Below the pieces are notes generated by a model. That model did no database searches and had not been told where the DNA came from. It saw only the letters and a list, made by a program, of their open reading frames with translations. This document shows, piece after piece, positions 29,122 to 37,817 of a stretch of 43,645 nt of DNA (position 1 is the stretch's first letter; each line of letters opens with the position of its first letter). The position numbers and the translations under genes are program-made. Source of the DNA: Clostridiales bacterium (GTDB lineage: Bacteria > Bacillota > Clostridia > Christensenellales > Borkfalkiaceae); assembly GCA_015069565.1 (NCBI GenBank), contig SVIJ01000006.1, positions 1-43,645 on the forward strand, written 5' to 3'.

Positions 29122-29262
29122 GTTTTATCTCTCTTTCGCTTGTATTTTTATTTTTTATAAAAATAACACGCAAAAAAGGCGGAAAACAGTTGCTTAAAAA
29201 AGGGAAATATGGTACAATATACAGGAACTTGTTTCAAGATGAAAACGAAGGAGAATAGTAGA

Positions 29263-30363
29263 ATGAAATTTTGTTGTGAAGGGGTACTTTTGGCGGATGC
29301 GGCGATCACCGTTTCCAAGGCTTGCGCGACGAAAACGCTCGTACCCGTGTATGAATGTATTAAAATTACTGCGAAAAACGACAGCGTGACGCTGACCGCG
29401 TTCGATGGGGAAATTTCCATCAAAAAAACGATGAAGGCGGATATTTACGACGAAGGGGAAACCTGCGTAAACGGTAAGTTTTTCTCCGATTTCGTAGGAA
29501 AAGTGTCCGATCGTCAGCTCATCATTTCCTTGAAGGAAGACGGCTTGAAGATCAATTACGGCGATAGCTCGACCCTGCTTCCTACGCTCCCTGCGGATGA
29601 GTTCCCTTCCTTCCCCGTAGATCCCACGCAGGACTATTTGGAAGTAAAGCAGGAAGACTTGAAGAACTTGATCGCGAATACGGTATTCTGTTGCGCGACG
29701 GACGATAGCCGTCCTATTCTTCGCGGCTGCGCGCTGGAAGCAAAGGATGAAAAGCTTTACGCTACGGCGCTCGACGGGTTCAGAATGGCGGTTGCAAATT
29801 GTCCCTTGCAGGGCGGCACGGGCTATTTGAAGATTGTATGCCCCGCAAGAACGTTGACGGAAATCACCCGTATTTTGGAAGGGGATGAAAACCTGAAGCT
29901 GTACGTAGAAAAGAATATGCTTTCCGTGTCGGTTGCGGATACCGTTTTGAAGTCCAAGCTGTATATGGGCGAGTTCGTAAGAAAGGAACACATCTTTCCC
30001 GCGTCCTTTGCAACGAGCGTTATTGTTGATAAAGCGGAGCTTATCGACTGTGTAGAACGCGCCATCGTAATCACGCGCGGCGTGAAGTTCAACCTGATCA
30101 TGCTCGACATTCGTTCGACGGGGGTAGTGATGCAGGCGAACAGCGACATGGGCAACGTAAACGAAATCGTAGAGAGCTCGGCGGTAGAAGGCAAGGAATT
30201 GAAGATTGCGCTCAACGGCAAATATTTGCTGGACGCATTGAAGGCGGTTGACGGTGAACAGGCGAAGCTTCTCTTCAATACGCCGATGGCGCCTTACACG
30301 GTGACGGGCGTGGACGAACAGACGAACGAATACCTGATGATGCCCGTAAAACTGGACAACTAA
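29263..30363 (+). CDS. dnaN: DNA polymerase III subunit beta (sliding clamp)
   Basis: MKFCCEGVLLADAAITVSKACATKTLVPVYECIKITA, ATDGFRMA-like ATALDGFRMAVANC; AAGGAG RBS before 29263. Confidence 0.93.
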   Translation: MKFCCEGVLLADAAITVSKACATKTLVPVYECIKITAKNDSVTLTAFDGEISIKKTMKADIYDEGETCVNGKFFSDFVGKVSDRQLIISLKEDGLKINYGDSSTLLPTLPADEFPSFPVDPTQDYLEVKQEDLKNLIANTVFCCATDDSRPILRGCALEAKDEKLYATALDGFRMAVANCPLQGGTGYLKIVCPARTLTEITRILEGDENLKLYVEKNMLSVSVADTVLKSKLYMGEFVRKEHIFPASFATSVIVDKAELIDCVERAIVITRGVKFNLIMLDIRSTGVVMQANSDMGNVNEIVESSAVEGKELKIALNGKYLLDALKAVDGEQAKLLFNTPMAPYTVTGVDEQTNEYLMMPVKLDN

Positions 30364-30536
30364 TCAAAAAACGCCCAAAAAAACCCTTCTCTAAAGAGAA
30401 AAGGCTTAAAAAAAGCGAAAAAATCGCTTGACGAGCCAAGGTTATTTGGGTATAATAGGAAAGGTTGCGCCTTTAAGCGTAAAAGGGGCGCGCCGAAAAA
30501 ATACGAATAAAAAAATCCAAAAACAGGAGAAATATT

Positions 30537-30671
30537 ATGAAAAGAACTTATCAACCCAAGAAAAGACAGAAGAGCAAGGTACACGGCTTCCGTAAGAGAA
30601 TGGCAACGGCAACGGGCAGAAACGTACTGAAAAGACGCAGAAATAAGGGCAGAAAGAGATTGACCCACTAA
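30537..30671 (+). CDS. rpmH: 50S ribosomal protein L34
   Basis: 44 aa [44 protein letters not shown]; too short for the supplied ORF track. Confidence 0.97.
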   Translation: MKRTYQPKKRQKSKVHGFRKRMATATGRNVLKRRRNKGRKRLTH

Positions 30672-30798
30672 ACAAAAGTGAAAAAACCGCCTTGAACGAA
30701 TACAGCAGGGCGGTTTTCGTTCATTATACCAAAAACTGCGTTGGCGGAAAAAAACCGCTTGCGGTGGACGGTAAAAACGGAGCGAACGGCAAAAGAGA

Positions 30799-31116
30799 AT
30801 GAAGTATTATCGGTTAAAAAAACAAACGGATTTTCAAAAGCTGTTTCATAGCGGAAAACGGCATCATTCGTCTTCCTTGACGATGATCGTCAAGCCCGCG
30901 CCGCGCATGACGATGGGGATTTCCGTCGGCAAAAAGCACGGAAAAGCAGTACAGAGAAACCGTATCAAACGACTTCTTCGCGAAGCCTTTCGCGCCGCGC
31001 AGGAGCAAATGCAGGGGCAATATGCCGTCGTGCTTGTTCCGAAGGTCGCGGAAGAATATTCCTTCCACACCTATTTGGCGCATTTGACGCAAATGATCAA
31101 GAAGGGGAATTTATGA
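30799..31116 (+). CDS. rnpA: Ribonuclease P protein component
   Basis: [21 protein letters not shown]...[23 protein letters not shown]. Confidence 0.95.
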   Translation: MKYYRLKKQTDFQKLFHSGKRHHSSSLTMIVKPAPRMTMGISVGKKHGKAVQRNRIKRLLREAFRAAQEQMQGQYAVVLVPKVAEEYSFHTYLAHLTQMIKKGNL

Positions 31117-31418
31117 AAATTCACTTCAAACAGCTACTCAAAGAAAACGGCAGGTTTCTAAAAAAGACCGTATGGAAGCCATACGGTAAGATGCTTTGTA
31201 TGCGGCTTATCCTGTTCTATCAAAGACATTTTTCTAAGCATACCTGTATGTTCCGTCCCACCTGTTCGCAGTACACGCTCGAGTGTATCAACAACCACGG
31301 TGTGATCGTAGGCATACTGCTCGGTATTCGCCGTATTCTGCGCTGTACCCCCTTTGCGGAAAAGGGAAAGTATGATCCCGCCCCCGAAGATCCTAAAAAA
31401 ATGCGCTGGCTGGCTTGA
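31113..31418 (+). CDS. yidD: Membrane protein insertion efficiency factor YidD
   Basis: [50 protein letters not shown]. Confidence 0.96.
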   Translation: MKIHFKQLLKENGRFLKKTVWKPYGKMLCMRLILFYQRHFSKHTCMFRPTCSQYTLECINNHGVIVGILLGIRRILRCTPFAEKGKYDPAPEDPKKMRWLA

Positions 31419-31485
31419 CCAACTGAGCAGGCGCTCACTTGCGCTCGTCAAGCTTTATCAAAAATAAAAAACGGAAACAAAGTCT

Positions 31486-32901
31486 ATGGAAATTATGCAA
31501 TTATTAGGCGCGGTGAAGTTATTCCACTTCGGCCAAACGTACGATATTTCGCTCGGCTGGATCGGCGCGATTATCGAATGGCTGGTTTCGGGTATCGGCA
31601 TCGTCGGCGTCGGTATTATCGTATTCTCGTTGATTTTGAAGCTCATCGTTTTGCCCTTCGACGTGTATCAAAGGATCACGATGCGTAAGCAAAACAACAA
31701 GATGAAGGAAAACCAAGAGAGAATGGAAAAGCTGCAAAAGCAGTATGCCAACGACAAGGAAAAGTATAATCAAAAGGTTATGGAAATGTACAAGGAAAAC
31801 GGCATTTCTATGTTCTCGTCCTGTCTTCCCATGATCCTTTCGATGATCGTGTTTATCGCGGCAATCGGCGGCTTTAACGCTTACTCGAAGTACGCGAATA
31901 TCCAAAACTATAACCATTTTGTACAAGCCTACAACCAAACGATTGAAGGCTTCGCACCCGAGTTCACCGCAGACACGGTATCCTATAATGCGTCCACGCA
32001 GACGATAATCGTGCGTGAAGCGAGCAACCCCGTGTATATGGAAGTGCCCGTCAATTTTGACGCGAGCGCGGCGACGAAAGACGAGCTGATTGCTTACGTA
32101 GAAAAGGTGCAGGCGTATACGGAAAAGGACGCGAACTTAAACTTGGTACGCGCGTCGTATATTGTAGACGAAGCTACCTTCTTTGCGCAAAATACGCAGT
32201 ACACGTCGGGTACGGAAACGGAAAACACAGCGACGATTACCAACCACTACTACGAATATGCGCGTGAAGCGGTACGCGTAGAATACGAAGAACATTCCAA
32301 GGAACGCGTTGGCTTCCTTTGGGTGAAGAACGTTTGGAACGTCGACGCTTCCTACGAGCATCCCATCACGGAATATTCCAAGCTCATGGTGCCTGTCAAG
32401 AACCTGTTCACGTCGGAAAGCGCGTTTGACGTGGACGGTAAAAAGGTGTCCTTCAACGATATGGCGAAGTACAACAATTCGCCATACAGCGCGGATGGGT
32501 ACGAAGAAGTGACCAAGAACCTGACGCACGGCAAGGAAAGCGCAAACGGCTACTTTATCTTGATTGCGCTCTCAATCGGTACGATTTTGTTGCAGCAGTT
32601 CATTTCGATGCGTTCGCAAAAGGCGCAGAACCAGTTCTCGTCGGTGGACGGTCAGCAGGCGGCTACGCAAAAGACGACGATGATCGTAATGACGGTGATG
32701 TTCGGTATCTTCTCGTTCATGTACTCGGCGGCGTTCTCTATCTACATGGTGGTATCGAGCTTGTTCTCGCTTCTTTCGACCATGGTAATCAATAAAGTGG
32801 TGGACGCGCGTATGAGCAAGCAGGAAGAAAAGGCGATGATGGCAAAATACACCCGTAAATTGCCTGGTCAAAAAGACCCTGAAACGAAGAAAAAGAAATA
32901 A
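31486..32901 (+). CDS. yidC: YidC/Oxa1-family membrane insertase with a large extracytoplasmic insertion
   Basis: 471 aa; SLILKLIVLPFDVYQRITMRKQNNKMKENQ, SSCLPMILSMIVFIAAIGGF, ..FLWVKNVWNVD.., TTMIVMTVMFGIFSFMYSAAFSIYMVVSSLFSLL. Confidence 0.94.
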   Translation: MEIMQLLGAVKLFHFGQTYDISLGWIGAIIEWLVSGIGIVGVGIIVFSLILKLIVLPFDVYQRITMRKQNNKMKENQERMEKLQKQYANDKEKYNQKVMEMYKENGISMFSSCLPMILSMIVFIAAIGGFNAYSKYANIQNYNHFVQAYNQTIEGFAPEFTADTVSYNASTQTIIVREASNPVYMEVPVNFDASAATKDELIAYVEKVQAYTEKDANLNLVRASYIVDEATFFAQNTQYTSGTETENTATITNHYYEYAREAVRVEYEEHSKERVGFLWVKNVWNVDASYEHPITEYSKLMVPVKNLFTSESAFDVDGKKVSFNDMAKYNNSPYSADGYEEVTKNLTHGKESANGYFILIALSIGTILLQQFISMRSQKAQNQFSSVDGQQAATQKTTMIVMTVMFGIFSFMYSAAFSIYMVVSSLFSLLSTMVINKVVDARMSKQEEKAMMAKYTRKLPGQKDPETKKKK

Positions 32902-32940
32902 GTAAGAGATAAAAAAGGAAAAAGGAAGGAAAAAGGAAAT

Positions 32941-33831
32941 ATGGAGTACAGAGAGTTTGTCGGTAAGACGGTGGAAGAAGCCATCGAAAAGGGTCTTGCC
33001 GAATTGAATATCGCAAGAGAAGACGCGGATATTCGTATTTTGGAAGAAGGGAAGAAGAAGCTGTTTGGTTCGGTGAAGGCGAAGGTAGAAATCGGCGTTA
33101 TTGAGAAGGTGGAAACCGCGCCCGAAGCAAGCGCTACGGAAGAAGGTACGGACGGCGAAAGAGCGGTAGCGTTCTTGGGCGGCTTGTTTGAAATCTTGAA
33201 GATTGAAGCGGTTGCAGGGCTCGTATCCGAAGGGGATAAGATTGAAATCAACGTGACGGCGGCGAATTCGCAATCGGTAATCGGTAAGCACGGCGCGATG
33301 CTCGACGCTATCCAAACGCTTGCAGGCGCTGTGGCAAACAAGGGCAGAGACGATTATAAGCGTGTTGTGGTAGACTGCGAAAACTACCGTGATAATAGAG
33401 AAGCGACGCTCAACCGCTTGGCGGAAAACTTGGCGGCGAAGGCAATTCGTTTGGGCAGAAAAATCAAGCTCGAAGCGATGAACCCGTACGAAAGACGCAT
33501 CATTCACGCGGCGCTCTCTGCATACGAAGGGGTAAAGACGGAAAGCGAAGGCAAAGAGCCTAACCGCTACGTGGTGATTGTACCTGCAAACTTGGAAGAC
33601 GAAACCGCACCTGCAATCCCTGCAAGAGTGGAAAAGCGCGACGATAGACGCGGTGGCAGAAGGGATGATAGACGTGGCGGCAGACGCGACGATAGAAAGG
33701 GCGGCTACGGTGGCAAGAAGCCTTACAGCCGTGATAGAAAGCCCGCAGGCAGCGCGAGCAGCGGCGGCACGACGATGAAGAAATCCAGCGATTTCTTCGG
33801 CACCTTCCTTGGCAACAGCAAGGATATGTAA
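32941..33831 (+). CDS. jag: RNA-binding protein Jag/KhpB (Jag_N-KH-R3H) with an Arg/Asp/Gly-repeat tail
   Basis: EYREFVGKTVEEAIEKGLAELNI, VIGKHGAMLDAIQTLAGAVAN, MNPYERRIIHAALSAYEGVKTESEGKEPNRYVVI. Confidence 0.95.
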   Translation: MEYREFVGKTVEEAIEKGLAELNIAREDADIRILEEGKKKLFGSVKAKVEIGVIEKVETAPEASATEEGTDGERAVAFLGGLFEILKIEAVAGLVSEGDKIEINVTAANSQSVIGKHGAMLDAIQTLAGAVANKGRDDYKRVVVDCENYRDNREATLNRLAENLAAKAIRLGRKIKLEAMNPYERRIIHAALSAYEGVKTESEGKEPNRYVVIVPANLEDETAPAIPARVEKRDDRRGGRRDDRRGGRRDDRKGGYGGKKPYSRDRKPAGSASSGGTTMKKSSDFFGTFLGNSKDM

Positions 33832-33840
33832 AAGAGAAAA

Positions 33841-33865
33841 AGACCTGCAACCGCAGGTCTTTTTT
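33841..33865 (+). terminator. Intrinsic terminator after jag
   Basis: AGACCTGC-aacc-GCAGGTCTTTTTT. Confidence 0.8.
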
Positions 33866-33866
33866 A

Positions 33867-34078
33867 GTGCATTGAACGCTTCACGTTCGTGAATTGAAAT
33901 CTGGGATTTCGTGAATTGTCGCTGACGCTCCGTGAATTGTTTGCCTACGGCAAACGTTGTGGTAAAAATTATAATAATTCCATAACGCAAGGCAGAGCCT
34001 TGCAATTCACGACGGCTATGCCGTCAATTCACGTGTTTACAAAACACAATTTACGATTGACTGTGGCAATCAATTCAC
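33867..34078 (+). repeat. Hairpin-ladder repeat copy R7 (full, partly decayed)
   Basis: All eight module positions present with substitutions in A, C and H; followed by GTCATTCTGAGCGAAGCGATAGCGCAGTCGAAGAATC. Confidence 0.92.
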
Positions 34079-34248
34079 TTTAATGTGTCATTCTGAGCGA
34101 AGCGATAGCGCAGTCGAAGAATCCCTTTTTCTGTCATTCTAAATGTAGCGTATGTGTAGTTCTACCAAAAATTACAAAACTGCAATACTATTTACACAAT
34201 ACGAACACAATTCTTTTGTATAATAAGAAAAAACAAAGGAAAAAATGT

Positions 34249-34713
34249 ATGGGTTTTGTAAATTGTATCGTCTATTTAGTGTGTTCGGGCGTGGTGATTT
34301 TTCTCATCGGCAGGATTTATCCCCGAAAATGGATTTTACCCGATCGCTTTCCGTTTAAGAGCTATGCTTTTGAAAAAAACGGCAGGCTGTATGAAAAACT
34401 GCATATCAAGCGTTGGAAAACCAAGCTTCCCGATGCGAGTATGATACTTGGAAAACTCTTCCCTTGGCTTATGCCCACCAAGCGAATGGAAGGGAATTCC
34501 GCAAAGAAAGCCGCAGTGCTCTACAAGGAAACTTGTGTTGCGGAAGCAACGCACTTTTTCGCTGCGCTTACAGGGTTTTTGTGTATTCGCATTTGGAAAA
34601 AAAGCGGCTTTGGTATCGTTGTATCCATCCTGAATGCGCTTTGGCATATCCCGTTTATTCTCATTCAGCGGTATAACCGTCCACGGTTTCGAAGGGCGCT
34701 GAAACTTGCATAA
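34249..34713 (+). CDS. CrtO-like (glycosyl-4,4'-diaponeurosporenoate acyltransferase family) membrane protein
   Basis: FKSYAFEKNGRLYEKLHIKRWKTKLPDA and IPFILIQRYNRPR resemble the remembered S. aureus CrtO pattern ([25 protein letters not shown]..; VPIIIVQRYNRPR). Confidence 0.7.
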   Translation: MGFVNCIVYLVCSGVVIFLIGRIYPRKWILPDRFPFKSYAFEKNGRLYEKLHIKRWKTKLPDASMILGKLFPWLMPTKRMEGNSAKKAAVLYKETCVAEATHFFAALTGFLCIRIWKKSGFGIVVSILNALWHIPFILIQRYNRPRFRRALKLA

Positions 34714-34860
34714 AAAAGGCGTTCGTTCCGTACCTGCCCTATACAAATACATATTTTTATCCCTGTACTGCGCTTTTTTGTATAGGGATTTTTTTGTAAA
34801 GGAAAAAATCTATTGATTTTTTTACGCGTATGTGGTATAATAAAAAAAAGAAACGAATCG

Positions 34861-36000
34861 GTGAAAAAAGTGAGTAAGCAAATAAGCGTATTTGAAAACT
34901 TAAACGAAAACGAAGAGTATTTGACCAAGCAAATCATCACCTATATCGGCAACAAGCGCGCGCTTTTGTCCTTTATCGGTACGGCGGTGGAAAAGGTCAA
35001 GGGGGATTTGGGCAAGAGAAAGCTTGACGTGGTGGATATTTTTTCGGGCTCGGGAATCGTGGCTCGGTATTTGAAGCAACACGCGGACAAGCTCTACGTC
35101 AACGACTTTGAAGACTATTGCGAAACGCTGAATAAGTGCTACCTTGCCAACGCGACGTCCTTCAACTTTAACACGTTGAAAATGTACTATAACTATGTGG
35201 TGCACGAGCTGAATACCAAGCCCTTGAAATCGGGCTTTATTGCCGAGATGTACGCGCCGAAGGACGACCAAAACATTCAGGCAGGGGAGCGTGTTTTCTA
35301 CACGACGAGAAACGCAATGTACATCGACACTGCGCGCCAGCTTATCGAAACCGTGCCCGAGCCTTACCGCACCTTCTTGAAAGCTCCCCTTTTGTACGCG
35401 GCGTCCGTGCACACGAACACGAGCGGCGTATTCAAGGGCTTTTACAAGAACTCGAAGACGGGGATCGGTCAGTACGGCGGCGACGGCAAAAACGCCTTGC
35501 AGCGTATCTTAGCGCCGATTGAGTTGCAGCTTCCCGTGTTTAGCAATTACGAGTGCGACGTGAAGATTTTCAAACGGGATTCCAATGAGCTGGCAAGCGA
35601 GCTTCCCGAAACGGATCTTGTGTACATCGACCCCCCGTATAATCAGCATCCCTACGGCTCGAATTATTTCATGCTGAACCTGATAAACTCGTACCTGCCC
35701 CCGGCGGAAGTGAGCGAAGTATCGGGAATTCCCAAGGAATGGAATAAGTCGCAGTACAACAAAAAGCAGACGGCGAAGGATAGTATGTACGACCTTTGCA
35801 GGAAGCTGAAAACGAAGTATTTGCTTATTTCATTCAACTCGGAAGGGTTTATTTCGAAGGACGAGATGGTGGAGATGCTCTCGACGCTTGGGGAAGTGGA
35901 AGTGCTGGATAAGGAGTACAATACTTTCCGTGGCAGCCGCAACCTTGCGGAGCGTGACATTCACGTCACCGAGCATTTGTATTTGGTGAGAAAATACTAA
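34861..36000 (+). CDS. D12-class (Dam-like) DNA N6-adenine methyltransferase, apparently orphan
   Basis: YIGNKRALLSFI, VDIFSGSGIVARYLKQHADKLYVND, TDLVYIDPPYNQHPYGSNYFMLN; the promoter TTGATT-17-TATAAT (34813-34841) rules out the ORF-track start at 34813, so GTG 34861 or 34870 is likely. Confidence 0.88.
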   Translation: MKKVSKQISVFENLNENEEYLTKQIITYIGNKRALLSFIGTAVEKVKGDLGKRKLDVVDIFSGSGIVARYLKQHADKLYVNDFEDYCETLNKCYLANATSFNFNTLKMYYNYVVHELNTKPLKSGFIAEMYAPKDDQNIQAGERVFYTTRNAMYIDTARQLIETVPEPYRTFLKAPLLYAASVHTNTSGVFKGFYKNSKTGIGQYGGDGKNALQRILAPIELQLPVFSNYECDVKIFKRDSNELASELPETDLVYIDPPYNQHPYGSNYFMLNLINSYLPPAEVSEVSGIPKEWNKSQYNKKQTAKDSMYDLCRKLKTKYLLISFNSEGFISKDEMVEMLSTLGEVEVLDKEYNTFRGSRNLAERDIHVTEHLYLVRKY

Positions 36001-36003
36001 AAA

Positions 36004-36030
36004 AGACAGGCGAAACCGCCTGTTTTTTTT
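36004..36030 (+). terminator. Intrinsic terminator after the methyltransferase gene
   Basis: ACAGGCG-aaac-CGCCTGTTTTTTTT. Confidence 0.75.
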
Positions 36031-36044
36031 GCTGTATTTGTTTT

Positions 36045-36258
36045 GAGATCCTTCGACTTCGCTCAGGATGACGAAAAGGGGCGCGGCAAACGTGAAAAGC
36101 GTAGGGCGGGGGCTTGCTCCCGCCGAATATAATGGCGATATTTGTCCTGACGGACAAGCGATATTTCCCTATGGTAAGCGATATTATGCCTTCGGCATAG
36201 CGATATGTTTGCCTTGCGGCAAACGTGGGGAATGTAGGGCGGGGGCTTGCTCCCGCCA
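36045..36258. repeat. Composite repeat R8: REP-like modules plus a four-hairpin arm with GCGATAT spacers
   Basis: GATCCTTCGACTTCGCTCAGGATGAC; GTAGGGCGGGGGCTTGCTCCCGCCG (twice); GCGATAT-TTGTCC-tgac-GGACAA, -TTCCC-tat-GGTAA, -TATGCC-ttc-GGCATA, -GTTTGCC-ttgc-GGCAAAC. Confidence 0.85.
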
Positions 36259-36327
36259 TGTTTTTCTTGTGCAAAAAGGATAAAAAGGTTTGACAAAAAA
36301 CAGGAAAATTGCTATACTAATATGCAC

Positions 36328-36387
36328 GGAAGGTTTTCGGCAAACACTTCCAACGGGCTACAATATAGCCCATTAAAAAAACCGAGG
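36328..36387 (+). promoter_or_regulatory. Candidate preQ1 riboswitch in the queT leader
   Basis: Promoter TTGACA-17-TATACT just upstream; GGAAG-GTTTTCGGCAAACA-CTTCC, embedded hairpin GGGCTA-CAATA-TAGCCC, then TTAAAAAAACCGAGG with loop CGG able to pair with CCG beside the SD. Confidence 0.6.
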
Positions 36388-36396
36388 TAAAACTTT

Positions 36397-36933
36397 ATGC
36401 GAACTTTTTTCTCAACCAAGCGGCTTTGCCGCGCGGGAATCATTGCGGCTTTATACGTAGTTTTGACGTGGGTGTTTTCAGCGCTTTCCTATAACGGATT
36501 TTTGCAGATACGCCCTGCCGAAGCGCTGTGTATATTGCCCCTTTTTTTTGCGGAAGCTGTGCCTGCGCTCTTTGTCGGCTGCGCGATTGCAAATCTCACT
36601 TCCCCCTTTGCTCTCTACGACGTAATCATCGGCGGCGGCGCAACTCTGCTTGCCGCGCTCGGTACGTACATGGTAGGGTTGATTTGTAGAAAAGACGGTG
36701 TAAAAATCGCTCTGGGCGGACTTTTCCCCGTCCTTTGCAACGCCTTTATCATTCCTGTAATCATCGTCTTTTTGTGCGGCGATTTCGGGGGAAATAGCAC
36801 GGCGGTGGGCGCGTACTTTTTCTTTGCGGCTTCCCTTGCCGCAACGGAAAGCATTTGGGTATACGGGCTGGGAATTCCGCTCTATTGCACAGTCAAGCGT
36901 TTGCAAAAACGCGGCTTTCCATCTTTTTTATAA
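36397..36933 (+). CDS. queT: QueT-family transporter (queuosine precursor ECF S component)
   Basis: RAGIIAALYVVLTWVF...LQIRPAEALCILPLFFAEAVPALFVGC...NLTSPFALYDVIIGG. Confidence 0.88.
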   Translation: MRTFFSTKRLCRAGIIAALYVVLTWVFSALSYNGFLQIRPAEALCILPLFFAEAVPALFVGCAIANLTSPFALYDVIIGGGATLLAALGTYMVGLICRKDGVKIALGGLFPVLCNAFIIPVIIVFLCGDFGGNSTAVGAYFFFAASLAATESIWVYGLGIPLYCTVKRLQKRGFPSFL

Positions 36934-36993
36934 GCAAAAAAAGCTTAAAAAACACGCGAAATTTACGTAAAAAACGCCTAAAAAGGCGTTTTT

Positions 36994-37590
36994 TTATATC
37001 GCTGTTTCGGGTTGCTTGTGGTATGCGCGCGCGGCGTAATCATATAATAGGGTGGCAACCCCTTCGGAAATTTGGCTTGCCATCTCGTGCACCAAGCGCA
37101 AACGCGTGCTGTTAAATAGGGCGTAGTTTCCCATGCTCTTTTCCGCCACCACCCCCATAACGGTGGCGTCGCCAAAGCTCCCAAGGTTTTTATTCGCGCC
37201 CGAGCCTGGGGCAAGCGGATTGCCGCTCACCTTGATGAGCCCGACGTCCGCGCTTCTACCAACGGCGGCGTCGATAGCGATAATCGGCCTATCGGGGTGG
37301 GTGCGAAGCAAAAACTCTTTCAAGTACCGCACTTCCTTGGCGGTGACGGGGGAGCGGAGCGTACCGTAGATAAATACCCCTAGCCCCTGCGTTTTGAACG
37401 TGAGCATCGTGCCTACGAGCGGGCCTAAGCTATCCCCGATAACAAGGTCGCTGCCGACGCAGACGACGACGGGCATTTTTGGGTCTGATTGCGTACCTGC
37501 CCCCTTCTTTTTTTGACAAAGTAGGTGGTGCAGGGAAGTTGCGACGCCGTTTTCGGCGTGAGAATTATAGGTGTGAAAAGCGTATTCCAT
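36994..37590 (-). CDS. yyaC: Spore protease YyaC
   Basis: VVVCVGSDLVIGDSLGPLVGTML...IIAIDAAVGRSADVGLIKVSGNPLAPGSGANKNLGSFGDATVMG. Confidence 0.92.
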   Translation of the reverse strand: MEYAFHTYNSHAENGVATSLHHLLCQKKKGAGTQSDPKMPVVVCVGSDLVIGDSLGPLVGTMLTFKTQGLGVFIYGTLRSPVTAKEVRYLKEFLLRTHPDRPIIAIDAAVGRSADVGLIKVSGNPLAPGSGANKNLGSFGDATVMGVVAEKSMGNYALFNSTRLRLVHEMASQISEGVATLLYDYAARAYHKQPETAI

Positions 37591-37690
37591 GGGTTAAGAA
37601 TAGACGGAAAAGGGAAAAAATATACATAAAAATTAGAAAAGCTCTTGAAAAACGCGCGCGTGTATGTTATACTAAATAAACGATGGTGGT

Positions 37691-37771
37691 GGTCACCTCA
37701 TCCGAGCGGCTACGCCGCCCACCTTCCTTTCAATGGGAAGGCAAGGTAGGGCGGGGGCTTGCTCCCGCCGA
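37691..37771. repeat. REP-like composite repeat R9 in the cvpA 5' leader
   Basis: CACCTCATCCGAGCGGC-tac-GCCGCCCACCTTCC-tttcaat-GGGAAGG followed by GTAGGGCGGGGGCTTGCTCCCGCCG; downstream of a TTGAAA-17-TATACT promoter near 37645-37673. Confidence 0.75.
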
Positions 37772-37817
37772 AGGGAAAAAGAAGAAAAAAGTAAGAGAAT
37801 AGGGGAAAGAAAAAACA

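Noticed and set aside
32572-34005. 477-aa reverse-strand ORF
   Set aside because: Antisense shadow of yidC and jag, which are both clearly recognisable on the + strand.
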